Assembly: GCF_900100765.1 (NCBI RefSeq)
Contig: NZ_FNFO01000003.1
Coordinates: forward strand, 657,348-721,347
Reading direction: 5' to 3'
Length of the DNA: 64,000 bases
From: Catalinimonas alkaloidigena
Lineage (GTDB): Bacteria > Bacteroidota > Bacteroidia > Cytophagales > Flexibacteraceae
Both the position numbers and the translations under genes were made by a program. Positions within the stretch are counted from its first letter, which is position 1; each line of letters starts with the position of its first letter. The notes beneath the pieces were generated by a model. That model made no database searches. It worked only from the letters and a program-made list of their open reading frames with translations, and was not told where the DNA came from. Positions 34,160 to 42,445 of the stretch are shown one piece after another.

Positions 34160-34162
34160 CCC

Positions 34163-34564
34163 ATGAACCCAATTCGGCTTACAATACCCTCAATTATTGA
34201 GAATATTCGTTTGGTTGAGAGCTTTATTGAGAATACTCAACGCGAACTTGGTATTAGTGATGACATCTATGGAAACATTATGATTGCTGTCACGGAATCT
34301 GTCAATAACGCCATCAAGCACGGCAACCATAATGATATTACCAAAAATGTCAATCTTACCCTTTACAAAGACGACCATCAGTTGCGATTTGTAGTGCAAG
34401 ACCAGGGCGAAGGGTTTGATTTTGACAACTTACCTGATCCCACCGCCCCTGAGAACATTCTAAAACCCGGTGGGCGCGGCATTTTCCTCATGAAGAACTT
34501 ATCAGACGAAGTGAACTTTAATAACAACGGAAGCGAAGTCGAACTGCTTTTTTATGTTGACTGA
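34163..34564 (+). CDS. RsbW-like serine kinase/anti-sigma ATPase domain protein
   Basis: A 133-residue stand-alone HATPase_c domain of the RsbW/SpoIIAB type. The N-box is ESVNNAIKHGN near residue 45, the G1 box VVQDQGEGFDFDNLPDP near 78, and GGRGIFLMKNLSDEV the G2 box. Such proteins act as anti-sigma factors or phosphorylate anti-sigma antagonists. No STAS partner or cognate sigma factor gene is adjacent, so the target is unknown. The stop overlaps the ybeY start by one base (TGATG). Confidence 0.88.
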   Translation: MNPIRLTIPSIIENIRLVESFIENTQRELGISDDIYGNIMIAVTESVNNAIKHGNHNDITKNVNLTLYKDDHQLRFVVQDQGEGFDFDNLPDPTAPENILKPGGRGIFLMKNLSDEVNFNNNGSEVELLFYVD

Positions 34565-34989
34565 TGGCTTCTAAAATTCAGTTCTTCTACGAAGGTATTT
34601 CCTTCAAACTCTCTAATGCTTCTTTTAGCCGAAAGGTTTTAAGAAGCATTTTTGCTTTCTTCGATGTTCCCATTACTCACCTCAATTTTATCTTCATGTC
34701 CGATGAAGCCTTGTTGCAGGTAAACATCGATTATCTGAATCATAATTACTTTACTGATGTTATCACGTTTGACTACTCAGAAGAGGAGGCGATTGAGGGT
34801 GATATTTTTATCAGCATTGATCGGGTTTTAGATAACTCTAAAACTCAAAACACTTCTTTTGAGAACGAATTGCATCGGGTCATGATTCACGGTGTTTTGC
34901 ATCTGTTAGGTATGGAAGACAGCACAAAACCTTTGAAATCGCTAATGCGGATGCAGGAAAATGTTTTTCTATCTTTGCTTCCTGACTAA
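34564..34989 (+). CDS. ybeY: Endoribonuclease YbeY (rRNA maturation factor)
   Basis: YbeY is a metal-dependent endoribonuclease for 16S rRNA 3' maturation and ribosome quality control. The 141 residues carry LNFIFMSDEALLQVNIDYLNHNYFTDVITFDYSEEE in parts, the family core, and IHGVLHLLGMEDSTKPL near residue 108. In the usual zinc motif HGxLHLxGxxH the third His is replaced here by Asp (HGVLHLLGMED). I recall that replacement in other Bacteroidota, so the protein is probably active with an Asp ligand. Coupled to the ATPase gene; a parS-like inverted repeat begins two bases after its stop. Confidence 0.93.
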   Translation: MASKIQFFYEGISFKLSNASFSRKVLRSIFAFFDVPITHLNFIFMSDEALLQVNIDYLNHNYFTDVITFDYSEEEAIEGDIFISIDRVLDNSKTQNTSFENELHRVMIHGVLHLLGMEDSTKPLKSLMRMQENVFLSLLPD

Positions 34990-34990
34990 C

Positions 34991-35028
34991 GTTCCACGTG
35001 GAGCCATGATGATCGCTCCACGTGGAAC
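34991..35028. promoter_or_regulatory. Pair of parS-like sites
   Basis: GTTCCACGTGGAGC (34991-35004) and GCTCCACGTGGAAC (35015-35028) are inverted copies separated by ten bases. Each differs by one base from the palindrome GTTCCACGTGGAAC, and each matches the ParB-binding consensus GTTnCACGTGnAAC at all but one of its specified bases. The centre CACGTG is the parS core. The repeat also forms a 14-bp RNA stem, but has no T-tract, so a terminator role is less likely. It lies between ybeY and mnmG, 4.5 kb from the putative oriC. Confidence 0.7.
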
Positions 35029-35043
35029 ATTTCATTCTTGGTT

Positions 35044-36906
35044 ATGTTCAAAAAGTACGACGTCATTGTAGTAGGGGGGGGGCATGCGGGCTGCGAGGCT
35101 GCCCATAGTGCGGCCACGATGGGTTCTAAAGTGTTGTTGGTTACGATGAATATGCAGACTATCGCACAAATGTCTTGCAATCCTGCCATGGGTGGCGTGG
35201 CAAAAGGACAGATCGTTCGGGAAATTGATGCACTTGGAGGCATGTCTGGCATTATCGCTGACCAGACCGCTATTCAGTTTCGTATGCTCAATCGCTCAAA
35301 AGGACCCGCTATGTGGAGCCCCCGTTGCCAAAGCGATCGGATGCGATTCGCAGAGGCGTGGCGGTTATCACTGGAAAGTAATCCTAATGTCGATTTCTGG
35401 CAGGAAACGGTCACCGATCTTTTGATAGAGGGGAAAAGAGTAACAGGCGTACGTACCCAATTAGGAATTGAAATAGAGGCCGATGCAGTGGTCTTGACCA
35501 ACGGTACGTTTCTGAATGGGATCATTCACATTGGTGAAAAGCGGTTCGGTGGGGGTAGAGCTGGTGAGAAATCGGCCAAAGGACTTACTGAGCAGCTTAT
35601 TCAATTAGGGTTTGAGAGCGGTCGTATGAAAACGGGCACGCCTCCTCGGATCGATGGCCGCTCGTTGAATTATGCAGCGATGGAAGAGCAGAAGGGTGAT
35701 GAAGAACCCGGGAAGTTCTCCTATCTGAACACCGTACAGCCCATTCAGCAACAAAAGAGTTGCCATATCACTTACACCAATGCGGAAGTACATGACATTC
35801 TGAAGACCGGATTTGATAAGTCTCCGATGTTCAATGGGCGAATTCAGGGACTAGGGCCGCGTTATTGCCCCTCTATTGAAGACAAGATTAACCGCTTTGC
35901 TGAACGGGAACGCCACCAGATTTTCGTGGAACCTGAAGGCTGGGATACGGTAGAGATCTACGTAAACGGTTTTTCTTCATCGTTGCCGGAAGATGTGCAG
36001 TACAAAGCCCTGACAAAAATTCCCGGTTTCGAGAACGCAAAAATGTTCCGGCCCGGCTACGCTATAGAATACGATTACTTTCCGCCTACTCAGTTGGGAT
36101 ACACGTTAGAGACCAAACTCATTGAGGGGCTGTTTTTTGCGGGTCAGATCAATGGGACCACGGGGTACGAGGAAGCCGCTTGTCAGGGTTTGATGGCAGG
36201 AATTAATGCCCATTTGAAAGTTAAAGAGAAAGAGCCCTTCATTCTCAATCGCTCTGAGGCCTACATCGGCGTATTGATCGATGACTTGATTAACAAAGGG
36301 ACGGAAGAACCGTACCGCATGTTTACGTCCAGAGCTGAGTATCGAATCTTGTTGCGCCAAGATAACGCGGATATCCGGTTGACGGAAAAAGGATATGGCT
36401 TGGGACTAGCCAGTGCCGAACGCTACGAGCAGGTACAATTCAAAAAAAGCCAGACGGAGTTGCTTGTCGATTTCTTACGACGCGAAAAAGTGGTCCCTGA
36501 GGAAGTAAATGCCATGTTGGCGGCAAAGAAGTCGGCAGAAATTTCTGAAAAGGCCTCTTTGATCAACCTTCTGAAAAGACCCTCGATCGAGATCAGCGAT
36601 TTTCAATTGAATGATAGCTTAAGCGAAGGATTGGCTCAATTTTCGCCTGAATCTATAGAACAGGCTAGCATTCTGGTAAAATACGAAAGCTACATTGAAA
36701 AAGAACGTCAGAATGCGCAACGGTTATTAGAAGTAGAAGAAAAGAATATCAATCCAAACTTCGACTATTACCAACTGAAAGCGCTTTCGAACGAAGCAAA
36801 AGAAAAGCTTTCCAAACACAAACCTTCTACCTTAGGACAGGCGATCCGCATTAGCGGAATTAAGCCGACGGATATCTCCATCCTGATGGTTTATATGAGC
36901 AAATGA
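35044..36906 (+). CDS. mnmG: tRNA uridine-5-carboxymethylaminomethyl modification enzyme
   Basis: MnmG (GidA) with MnmE installs the 5-carboxymethylaminomethyl group on wobble U34 of tRNAs, using FAD. The 620 residues have the family length. YDVIVVGGGHAGCEAAHSAA near residue 5 is the FAD-binding Rossmann motif; MSCNPAMGGVAKGQIVREIDALGG is the adjoining signature; KRFGGGRAGEKSAKGL and TGTPPRIDGRSLNY follow; the C-terminal GidA-associated region ends near ISGIKPTDISILMVYM. The ATG at 35044 is favoured over TTG two codons upstream. mnmG is often near oriC in bacteria, in keeping with the origin candidate 3 kb downstream. The stop overlaps the next start (ATGA). Confidence 0.97.
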   Translation: MFKKYDVIVVGGGHAGCEAAHSAATMGSKVLLVTMNMQTIAQMSCNPAMGGVAKGQIVREIDALGGMSGIIADQTAIQFRMLNRSKGPAMWSPRCQSDRMRFAEAWRLSLESNPNVDFWQETVTDLLIEGKRVTGVRTQLGIEIEADAVVLTNGTFLNGIIHIGEKRFGGGRAGEKSAKGLTEQLIQLGFESGRMKTGTPPRIDGRSLNYAAMEEQKGDEEPGKFSYLNTVQPIQQQKSCHITYTNAEVHDILKTGFDKSPMFNGRIQGLGPRYCPSIEDKINRFAERERHQIFVEPEGWDTVEIYVNGFSSSLPEDVQYKALTKIPGFENAKMFRPGYAIEYDYFPPTQLGYTLETKLIEGLFFAGQINGTTGYEEAACQGLMAGINAHLKVKEKEPFILNRSEAYIGVLIDDLINKGTEEPYRMFTSRAEYRILLRQDNADIRLTEKGYGLGLASAERYEQVQFKKSQTELLVDFLRREKVVPEEVNAMLAAKKSAEISEKASLINLLKRPSIEISDFQLNDSLSEGLAQFSPESIEQASILVKYESYIEKERQNAQRLLEVEEKNINPNFDYYQLKALSNEAKEKLSKHKPSTLGQAIRISGIKPTDISILMVYMSK

Positions 36907-37802
36907 AAGAAGCGGTTTTGCAGTGCCCCGCCTGCGGGGCTGAGAGTAGTCAGTTTTCGTTGTACAAAAAGTGCCTCGATTATTCAGTAAGCCACGAATT
37001 GTTCAGCATTGATGCGTGCAACAGTTGTGGCCATCTGTTTACCAATCCACGCCCTGCGAATGCGCACATCGGTTCGTATTATCAGTCAGCGGCGTACATA
37101 TCCCACAGTGATACGAGCCAAGGGTTTGTAAACAAGCTTTACAAATTAGCACGTCAAGCGACCCTATTACAGAAGCGCTCTCTCGTTCGAAAGCTATCTC
37201 CCGAGGGGAAGAGGTTGTTGGATGTGGGATGCGGTACTGGCTATTTCGCCGAATTTTGCCAAAGGGGAGGGTGGATGGTAGAGGGAGTAGAACCTGATCC
37301 AAAAGCGCGTGAACTAGCTGCCCAGAAAATACATGGAGAGGTTTTGCAACAGATCCAAGAAGTAGCCGGCAACTATCGGTTCGACGTGATAACGCTGTGG
37401 CATGTATTAGAACACATGCATGACCTATCCGCCACTTTCAAAAAGCTATGCGAACTGGTGAAGCCGGATGGAAAAGTAGTGATTGCGGTTCCTAATCCCG
37501 AAGCGTACGACGCAACTTTTTATCAACACTATTGGGCGGCATATGATGTTCCACGGCATTTGCATCATTTCCAGCCTTCGGTAATGCAGGCATTAGCTAG
37601 GAAGTTTGGCTTCCGTGTCATACGACAAAGGGGAATGGTGCTCGACTCTTTCTATGTATCCCTGTTAAGCGAACGCTATCGGAAGGGCAAGTTAACGCTC
37701 CCAAGCCTGTTAAAAGCGATGGAAATTGGACTGAAGTCTAATGTAAAAGCTTCCCAGTCTTCTCAATATTCTAGCATTATCTACGTATTAGAAATCGTTT
37801 AG
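36903..37802 (+). CDS. Class I SAM-dependent methyltransferase with N-terminal Cys pairs
   Basis: A 299-residue methyltransferase. The N-terminus has a zinc-ribbon-like pattern, CPACGAE near residue 8 and CNSCGHLFTNPRP near 39. The SAM-binding motif LLDVGCGTGYFAEFC is near 105, and FDVITLWHVLEHMHDL near 162 is the post-motif. VPNPEAYDATFYQHYWAAYDVPRHLHHF follows. This layout is common in Methyltransf_23 proteins modifying small molecules or sugars; the substrate is unknown. It starts inside the mnmG stop codon (4-base overlap). Confidence 0.85.
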   Translation: MKEAVLQCPACGAESSQFSLYKKCLDYSVSHELFSIDACNSCGHLFTNPRPANAHIGSYYQSAAYISHSDTSQGFVNKLYKLARQATLLQKRSLVRKLSPEGKRLLDVGCGTGYFAEFCQRGGWMVEGVEPDPKARELAAQKIHGEVLQQIQEVAGNYRFDVITLWHVLEHMHDLSATFKKLCELVKPDGKVVIAVPNPEAYDATFYQHYWAAYDVPRHLHHFQPSVMQALARKFGFRVIRQRGMVLDSFYVSLLSERYRKGKLTLPSLLKAMEIGLKSNVKASQSSQYSSIIYVLEIV

Positions 37803-37886
37803 TCAACGACTAACCACAGGGAGGCGCGTCTGTAGCCTTTCTATTTACCTATTCTGGTAATTATTAACACCAATCTGTAGTTTTTT

Positions 37887-39500
37887 ATGGGAAAACAGCT
37901 GAGTAGCATTTTGCTGATTCTACTCCTAGGCCTCCATTGCCGTTGCGCAAACGTCCGCGCTCCTGAAGGGGGTACACGCGATACCATCAGCCCTGTATTA
38001 GTAAAGGTGATTCCTGAAAATGGAAGCATTAATTATAAGGGAAAACAAATTATTCTCGAATTCGACGAGAACGTATCGATTGTAAATCCCCAGCAAAATG
38101 TGCTAATAACGCCTTTTAGAGAAGGAATTAAGTTCGATTACAAGGTGAAGCGCAATAGAATTCAGTTAGAGTTTGAAGAAGACTTCCCAGCTAATACCAC
38201 GACTACGCTCAATTTTGGTGAGAGCATTGAGGACATAACTGAAAAAAACAAGGCTAAAAATGTGCGTATAGCCTTCAGTACGGGCGATTATCTCGATTCA
38301 CTCTCGATTTCGGGCACCGTGCTGTCTCCTTTAACACAACTTCCTGTAGAAGAGGCATCGGTACTGTTATACGATGCTCAGGATACCCTGACTATTCAAG
38401 AGGATAAGCCGCTTTATTATGCCGTTACCGACGAAGAAGGGGAGTTTGTGATCAGCAACTTGGCACCTGGAGAGTATAAAATCTACGCACTGGTAGAAAA
38501 AAATAACAACTTGATCTACGATAATGTCGATGAACAAATTGGTTTTTTACCCGACAGTATCCCCTTAATTAGCGATACCAGCGGTATTGTATTGTACTCC
38601 ATAGCCTCAAATGATGATACGCTTCGCTTAAAAAGAGTCCGGAATGAAAAAGTCAATGTGACTCTGGAAACCAACAAACCCTTTGCGAAGGTCTCGCTTT
38701 TTGCAGAATCTACCGGCAAAGAATTGCCCTTTACAACAGAAGCTAATTCGAAAATAAGGCTTTATAAGGAAACAGACTACGTCGATTCCCTACGAATACG
38801 AGTGCAGGCGGAAGACTCTATAGGATCGATTTTGGATACGATCGTAAAAGTAAACCTATCGTTGCCTGTCCCAGAGGAAGTCAAGGTAGATACAGTCAAG
38901 CAAGCTGCTAAGGCGTCACCCATCGTCGGGACGGATGCTAATCAGTGGGAATTGCAGCTCCCCCTTCCGTTACGCCAAACGTCGAGCGATTCGCTTGCTT
39001 TTTTCCTGTACCAAGATAGTACGGTTACGAGTCTGAATGTGGACAGTATTTTGTTTGGCCGTACTAAGCTAAAAATTACCTTACCCACTACTCGCGCTTA
39101 CGGTCTACTTATTCCTGCGGGGACGCTTTCCTATATCAACGGCCAGACCAATCGTAAAGACAGCCTTACCCTGAAACGCGCAAGTTCTGAAGAAGTAGCC
39201 ATCGCTCGGGGGAAAGTCAACATGCCGGCGGAGAATATTATAGTGGAACTTGTGAACGATAGGGGAGAAGTAGTGCGCCAGAGTTTGTACCAGTCAGACT
39301 TCACGTTTGACAATGTCCGGCCAGGGACATATCAACTTCGCGCTATTGTGGATAAGAACCAAAATGGAAAGTGGGACAAGGGAAGCTTCGCCAGAAAGAT
39401 TCTTCCTGAAGAAGTCCACTATTATACGAATGCCCAAGGCGATCGCACCATTACCTTAAAGGCAAATTGGGAAGTACGCGACCTTACATGGGGCTGGTGA
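37887..39500 (+). CDS. Ig-like domain lipoprotein (Big_5 type)
   Basis: A 537-residue envelope protein. The N-terminal hydrophobic run LSSILLILLLGLHCRC suggests a lipoprotein or signal peptide, with NVRAPEGGTRDTISPVLVKVIPENGS following, the usual opening of Bacteroidota proteins with the SbsA Ig-like (Big_5) domain. Within it FDENVSIVNPQQNVLITPF is the conserved core. A carboxypeptidase-like repeat follows (VSGTVLSPLTQLPVEEASV and LAPGEYKIYALV in its two strands), and a second copy at the C-terminus (PGTYQLRAIVDKNQNGKWDKG). No catalytic motif seen. Its stop is 4-5 bases from the start of the putative oriC interval. Confidence 0.75.
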   Translation: MGKQLSSILLILLLGLHCRCANVRAPEGGTRDTISPVLVKVIPENGSINYKGKQIILEFDENVSIVNPQQNVLITPFREGIKFDYKVKRNRIQLEFEEDFPANTTTTLNFGESIEDITEKNKAKNVRIAFSTGDYLDSLSISGTVLSPLTQLPVEEASVLLYDAQDTLTIQEDKPLYYAVTDEEGEFVISNLAPGEYKIYALVEKNNNLIYDNVDEQIGFLPDSIPLISDTSGIVLYSIASNDDTLRLKRVRNEKVNVTLETNKPFAKVSLFAESTGKELPFTTEANSKIRLYKETDYVDSLRIRVQAEDSIGSILDTIVKVNLSLPVPEEVKVDTVKQAAKASPIVGTDANQWELQLPLPLRQTSSDSLAFFLYQDSTVTSLNVDSILFGRTKLKITLPTTRAYGLLIPAGTLSYINGQTNRKDSLTLKRASSEEVAIARGKVNMPAENIIVELVNDRGEVVRQSLYQSDFTFDNVRPGTYQLRAIVDKNQNGKWDKGSFARKILPEEVHYYTNAQGDRTITLKANWEVRDLTWGW

Positions 39501-39504
39501 TATA

Positions 39505-39950
39505 CACAATTGCCAGAAGTTATCCACATAAGCCTTTTAAACCCATCTGAAAATCAGCTAGTTATAAAATTACTTATCCACACGAATCTGTGTCCAAGCA
39601 GGGGATAAGTGTGGGAAAAGGCGTACTATTTATCCACATCGCAAAAGTCCGATAAAAGAGATGAGGAAAACTCTTTGCTTCTTCACACATCTTTCCCGAA
39701 GTTGTCAACACATGCACTCCAAGAAAGAGCAGTGGAAAAACACCGAGTGTCAACACTGTGGATAACTGTGTTAAGTGATTGATATTCACCTCCAAAAGGT
39801 TGTTCACAACTTATGCACGAAGTGTGGATAAGTTGCGTTCTACAAGAAATCAATTTCCTAAATCACGTGGTTTTCCACTTATCCACACCCCTAATAGTAG
39901 CAGCGGAGGGATTTAAAATTTTAAAAAAATCTAAATGTTAATTATTGCTG
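39505..39950. other. oriC: Putative chromosomal replication origin (oriC)
   Basis: Six perfect DnaA boxes (TTATCCACA) lie in this gene-free stretch: plus-oriented at 39520-39528, 39574-39582, 39630-39638 and 39879-39887; minus-oriented at 39757-39765 and 39823-39831. One-mismatch boxes are TTGTTCACA (39800-39808) and TTATGCACG (39811-39819). An AT-rich stretch at 39909-39948, rich in TTTAAAATTTTAAAAAAA, follows the boxes and could be the unwinding element. The density is far above chance for a 9-mer. dnaA is not in the window, as is common in Bacteroidota. mnmG and parS-like sites within 5 kb fit the setting. Confidence 0.85.
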
Positions 39951-39981
39951 TAGGAGGTAAGAAAAACCTGAAAATCGAAGT

Positions 39982-41835
39982 ATGAGAAAAAAAAATACAT
40001 TTGCATCCGATCCCTCCTGGGTCAGAGTGCTACGAAAGAGCGCTTCTGTTGCCCTTTTGGGGTGTGCCCTGGCAACGAATGCCTGGGCACAAAGCAAAGA
40101 CCTTGAAATCGCCAAAGAGTATGTCCAAAACGAGGATTACGTAAAAGCTGAAGAGCTCCTGACCAGACTGGCCAAAAGCAAAGAGAACTACTCGTCCATT
40201 TACGACGAGTACATGCTGGTGTTGACTGCGCTGAAAAAAGAGGGCGAGAAGGAGAAATTCCTGAAGAAGTACCTGAAGGAACAACCGGACGACCTCAAAG
40301 CCCAGGCTGACTACGGACTCTTGTTGCTGAATCAGGGCGCAGAGAAAAGTGCCACGGCGCACCTCCAGAAGTTGGTGGAACGTACGCAGCAAAGCGCGCG
40401 TGAAACCGAACAACTCGCCTCCTACCTGTCCGAAAAAGGGCAGAACGGTTTTGCCTTGAAAGTTTACGAAGCCGCTCAAAAAAGCGGACTTGGTCCGTAT
40501 CATGTGCAAATTTCAAATTTGTATTATTCTCAGGGAGACGTCGATGACGCAATTCAGGAATTAGTTTCGTGGGCGGAAGAAGATCCCGAAGCGGTAGAGA
40601 GCGTGCAGAATACCATGCAAAATTTTCTGCGCGACGACAAAGAACGCCAACAACTTGAAAAAATCTTAATTGAAAAAACGCAGAAGAAACCTAACGAAAT
40701 CGCGTATAACCAACTTTTACTGTGGCTATACATCCAAGACAAAGATTTCTATGGTGCTTTTATCCAGGCTAAAGCCATTGATCGGCGCGAGCGAAAGCAA
40801 GGAGGAACCCTGTTCGAAACAGGCGAAATTGCCCTGAAAAATGGCGATTTCGAAGCGGCCGAGGAGATCTTCGGTTACCTAACCAAAGAATACCGGGAAA
40901 GCCCGTTCTACTCCATTTCACGACGCTACTACATCGAAGCGAAAGAAGAAGCCGTAAAGCGCATCTACCCGGTGGATGAAGTAAAAATTCAGAACTTGAT
41001 TCAGGATTATGTACAATTTGCGGCCGAAGTCCCCAACAACGAGGAAGCCTTAAAAAGCTTAAAGAACGTCGCTGAATTGTATGCCTTTTATCTCCACGAT
41101 TTGAATAAGGCAAAAGAAATCATTCGGGAAATTTTAACTTCTCGTAGAGTGACCGAAGATTTCCTCGCTGATTGCAAGCTTTTGTTAGGGGATGTTTACC
41201 TTCTGGCAGGCGAACCCTGGGAATCCACCCTTTTGTACGCTCAGGTGGAAAAATCGTTAAAAGATACCCCCAAAGGTCACGAAGCCAAGCTGCGTAACGC
41301 CAAACTGAACTTCTACAAAGGTGACTTTGAATTGGCTCAAGGGCATTTGGATATTCTGAAGATGGCTACTTCGCGCGAAATTGCCAACGATGCCATGGAA
41401 CTCAGCCTTCTTATTCAGGACAATTTAGCGCTTGATACGAACACAGCGGCCCTGCAGGAATACGCACGAATTGAACTTTTGCAATACCAGAATCAACTGG
41501 ACGAAGCTTATAGTGCACTGGACAGCATGCTGGTCGTGTACCCCAATCATAGCTTGACGGACGAGATCTACTGGCTCAAAGGACGTATCCTGGAGAAGGA
41601 AGGCAAGACCGATCAGGCCTTAACGTTGTACCAGAAAGTTGTGGATCAGTACGGACAAGATCTCTACGGTGACGATGCGCTGTATCGTATCGGACGGGTA
41701 CAGGAAGAAAAGAAAAAGGATAAGGAAAAGGCTATGGAAGCCTACCAACGCCTGATGCGCGACTATCCCAGTAGCATTCATACGCAGGATGCCCGACGGC
41801 GCTTCCGAAATCTGCGGGGCGATGTGTTGAACTAA
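39982..41835 (+). CDS. Periplasmic tetratricopeptide repeat protein
   Basis: A 617-residue secreted protein. After an extended N-terminus the signal region SASVALLGCALATNAWAQS ends in AWA with QS following. The remainder is repeat-rich: EYVQNEDYVKAEELLTRLAK, YLKEQPDDLKAQADYGLLLL, GDFELAQGHLDILKMAT, YQNQLDEAYSALDSMLVVYPNHSLTDE in parts, and KAMEAYQRLMRDYPSSIHTQDARRRFRNL, the last like YbgF/BamD-type TPRs. A scaffold role at the outer membrane or in secretion is plausible but not shown. It is the first gene to the right of the putative oriC and is followed by a strong terminator. Confidence 0.85.
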   Translation: MRKKNTFASDPSWVRVLRKSASVALLGCALATNAWAQSKDLEIAKEYVQNEDYVKAEELLTRLAKSKENYSSIYDEYMLVLTALKKEGEKEKFLKKYLKEQPDDLKAQADYGLLLLNQGAEKSATAHLQKLVERTQQSARETEQLASYLSEKGQNGFALKVYEAAQKSGLGPYHVQISNLYYSQGDVDDAIQELVSWAEEDPEAVESVQNTMQNFLRDDKERQQLEKILIEKTQKKPNEIAYNQLLLWLYIQDKDFYGAFIQAKAIDRRERKQGGTLFETGEIALKNGDFEAAEEIFGYLTKEYRESPFYSISRRYYIEAKEEAVKRIYPVDEVKIQNLIQDYVQFAAEVPNNEEALKSLKNVAELYAFYLHDLNKAKEIIREILTSRRVTEDFLADCKLLLGDVYLLAGEPWESTLLYAQVEKSLKDTPKGHEAKLRNAKLNFYKGDFELAQGHLDILKMATSREIANDAMELSLLIQDNLALDTNTAALQEYARIELLQYQNQLDEAYSALDSMLVVYPNHSLTDEIYWLKGRILEKEGKTDQALTLYQKVVDQYGQDLYGDDALYRIGRVQEEKKKDKEKAMEAYQRLMRDYPSSIHTQDARRRFRNLRGDVLN

Positions 41836-41856
41836 CGCCCAAGTTTTCCCATCTTG

Positions 41857-41888
41857 AATAGACTTCCTCGGCAGGGAGTCTATTTTTA
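41857..41888 (+). terminator. Terminator after the TPR gene
   Basis: AATAGACTTCCT (41857-41868) pairs with AGGGAGTCTATT (41873-41884) with one G-U, loop CGGC, then TTTATT. It is 22 bases after the stop codon. Confidence 0.9.
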
Positions 41889-41926
41889 TTTGCCACCAAA
41901 GTAGTATGCAAGCATAACATTTTTTG

Positions 41927-41934
41927 TATATTTA
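41927..41934 (+). promoter_or_regulatory. Candidate -7 element of the fatty-acid oxidation operon
   Basis: TATATTTA differs from TAnnTTTG only in the last base and lies 25 bases before the MarR gene start. Confidence 0.35.
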
Positions 41935-41959
41935 CTGAACCCACCAAACGGAGACGGAT

Positions 41960-42445
41960 TTGAAGAAAGAAGAGACCATCGATTACCACATCAAAACTGC
42001 CTGGCATGCCATCGCCCGTTGGTACAACGCTGAGGCAGCCAAAGAGGGCTTTACGATGACGATCGGTTACGTGCTCATCAACATCGACGAGAAGCTCGGC
42101 ACGCCTGCGACACGCATCGGCCCGATGCTGGGACTGGAGATGCGCAGCCTGACCCGCACCCTAAAAAACATGGAAGAAACGGGCCTGATCTACCGTACGA
42201 ACGACGCGCACGACAAGCGCATGGTACGGATTTGCCTCACCGCAGAAGGCTTGCGCAAGCGAGACATTGCCAAACAAACCGTGCGGGCCTTCAATTACGT
42301 TATACGCGAACAGTTTCCTCCGGCCAAGCTTGCTACTTTTTTTGAAGTGATCGGCGAAATGAATCGCCTGATCGAAAACAATCAGCTATCAGAAATCATC
42401 AATCACCACCAATCCTATCATCATGGAAATACCTCTGTTAAGTGA
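41960..42445 (+). CDS. MarR family transcriptional regulator
   Basis: A 161-residue winged-helix regulator, probably a repressor responding to acyl-CoA or fatty acids by context. The start is TTG at 41960 (MKKEETIDYHIKTAWHAIARWYN); no ATG fits the fold. The recognition region IGPMLGLEMRSLTRTLKNMEETGLIYRTNDAHDKRMVRICLTAEG (in parts) shows the wing DKRM. From memory, such a gene heads the beta-oxidation operon in several Bacteroidota with the same N-terminal sequence. It overlaps the fadB-like start by 23 bases, so regulator and enzymes are coupled. Confidence 0.9.
   Translation: MKKEETIDYHIKTAWHAIARWYNAEAAKEGFTMTIGYVLINIDEKLGTPATRIGPMLGLEMRSLTRTLKNMEETGLIYRTNDAHDKRMVRICLTAEGLRKRDIAKQTVRAFNYVIREQFPPAKLATFFEVIGEMNRLIENNQLSEIINHHQSYHHGNTSVK

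Noticed and set aside
34991-35028. Reading the parS-like repeat as an intrinsic terminator of ybeY
   Set aside because: There is a stem of 14 bp but no T-run on either side, and the CACGTG core matches a segregation site better.
39864-39869. CACGTG in the origin region as a third parS site
   Set aside because: The flanks (AAT on the left, GTTTTC on the right) do not match the ParB consensus.
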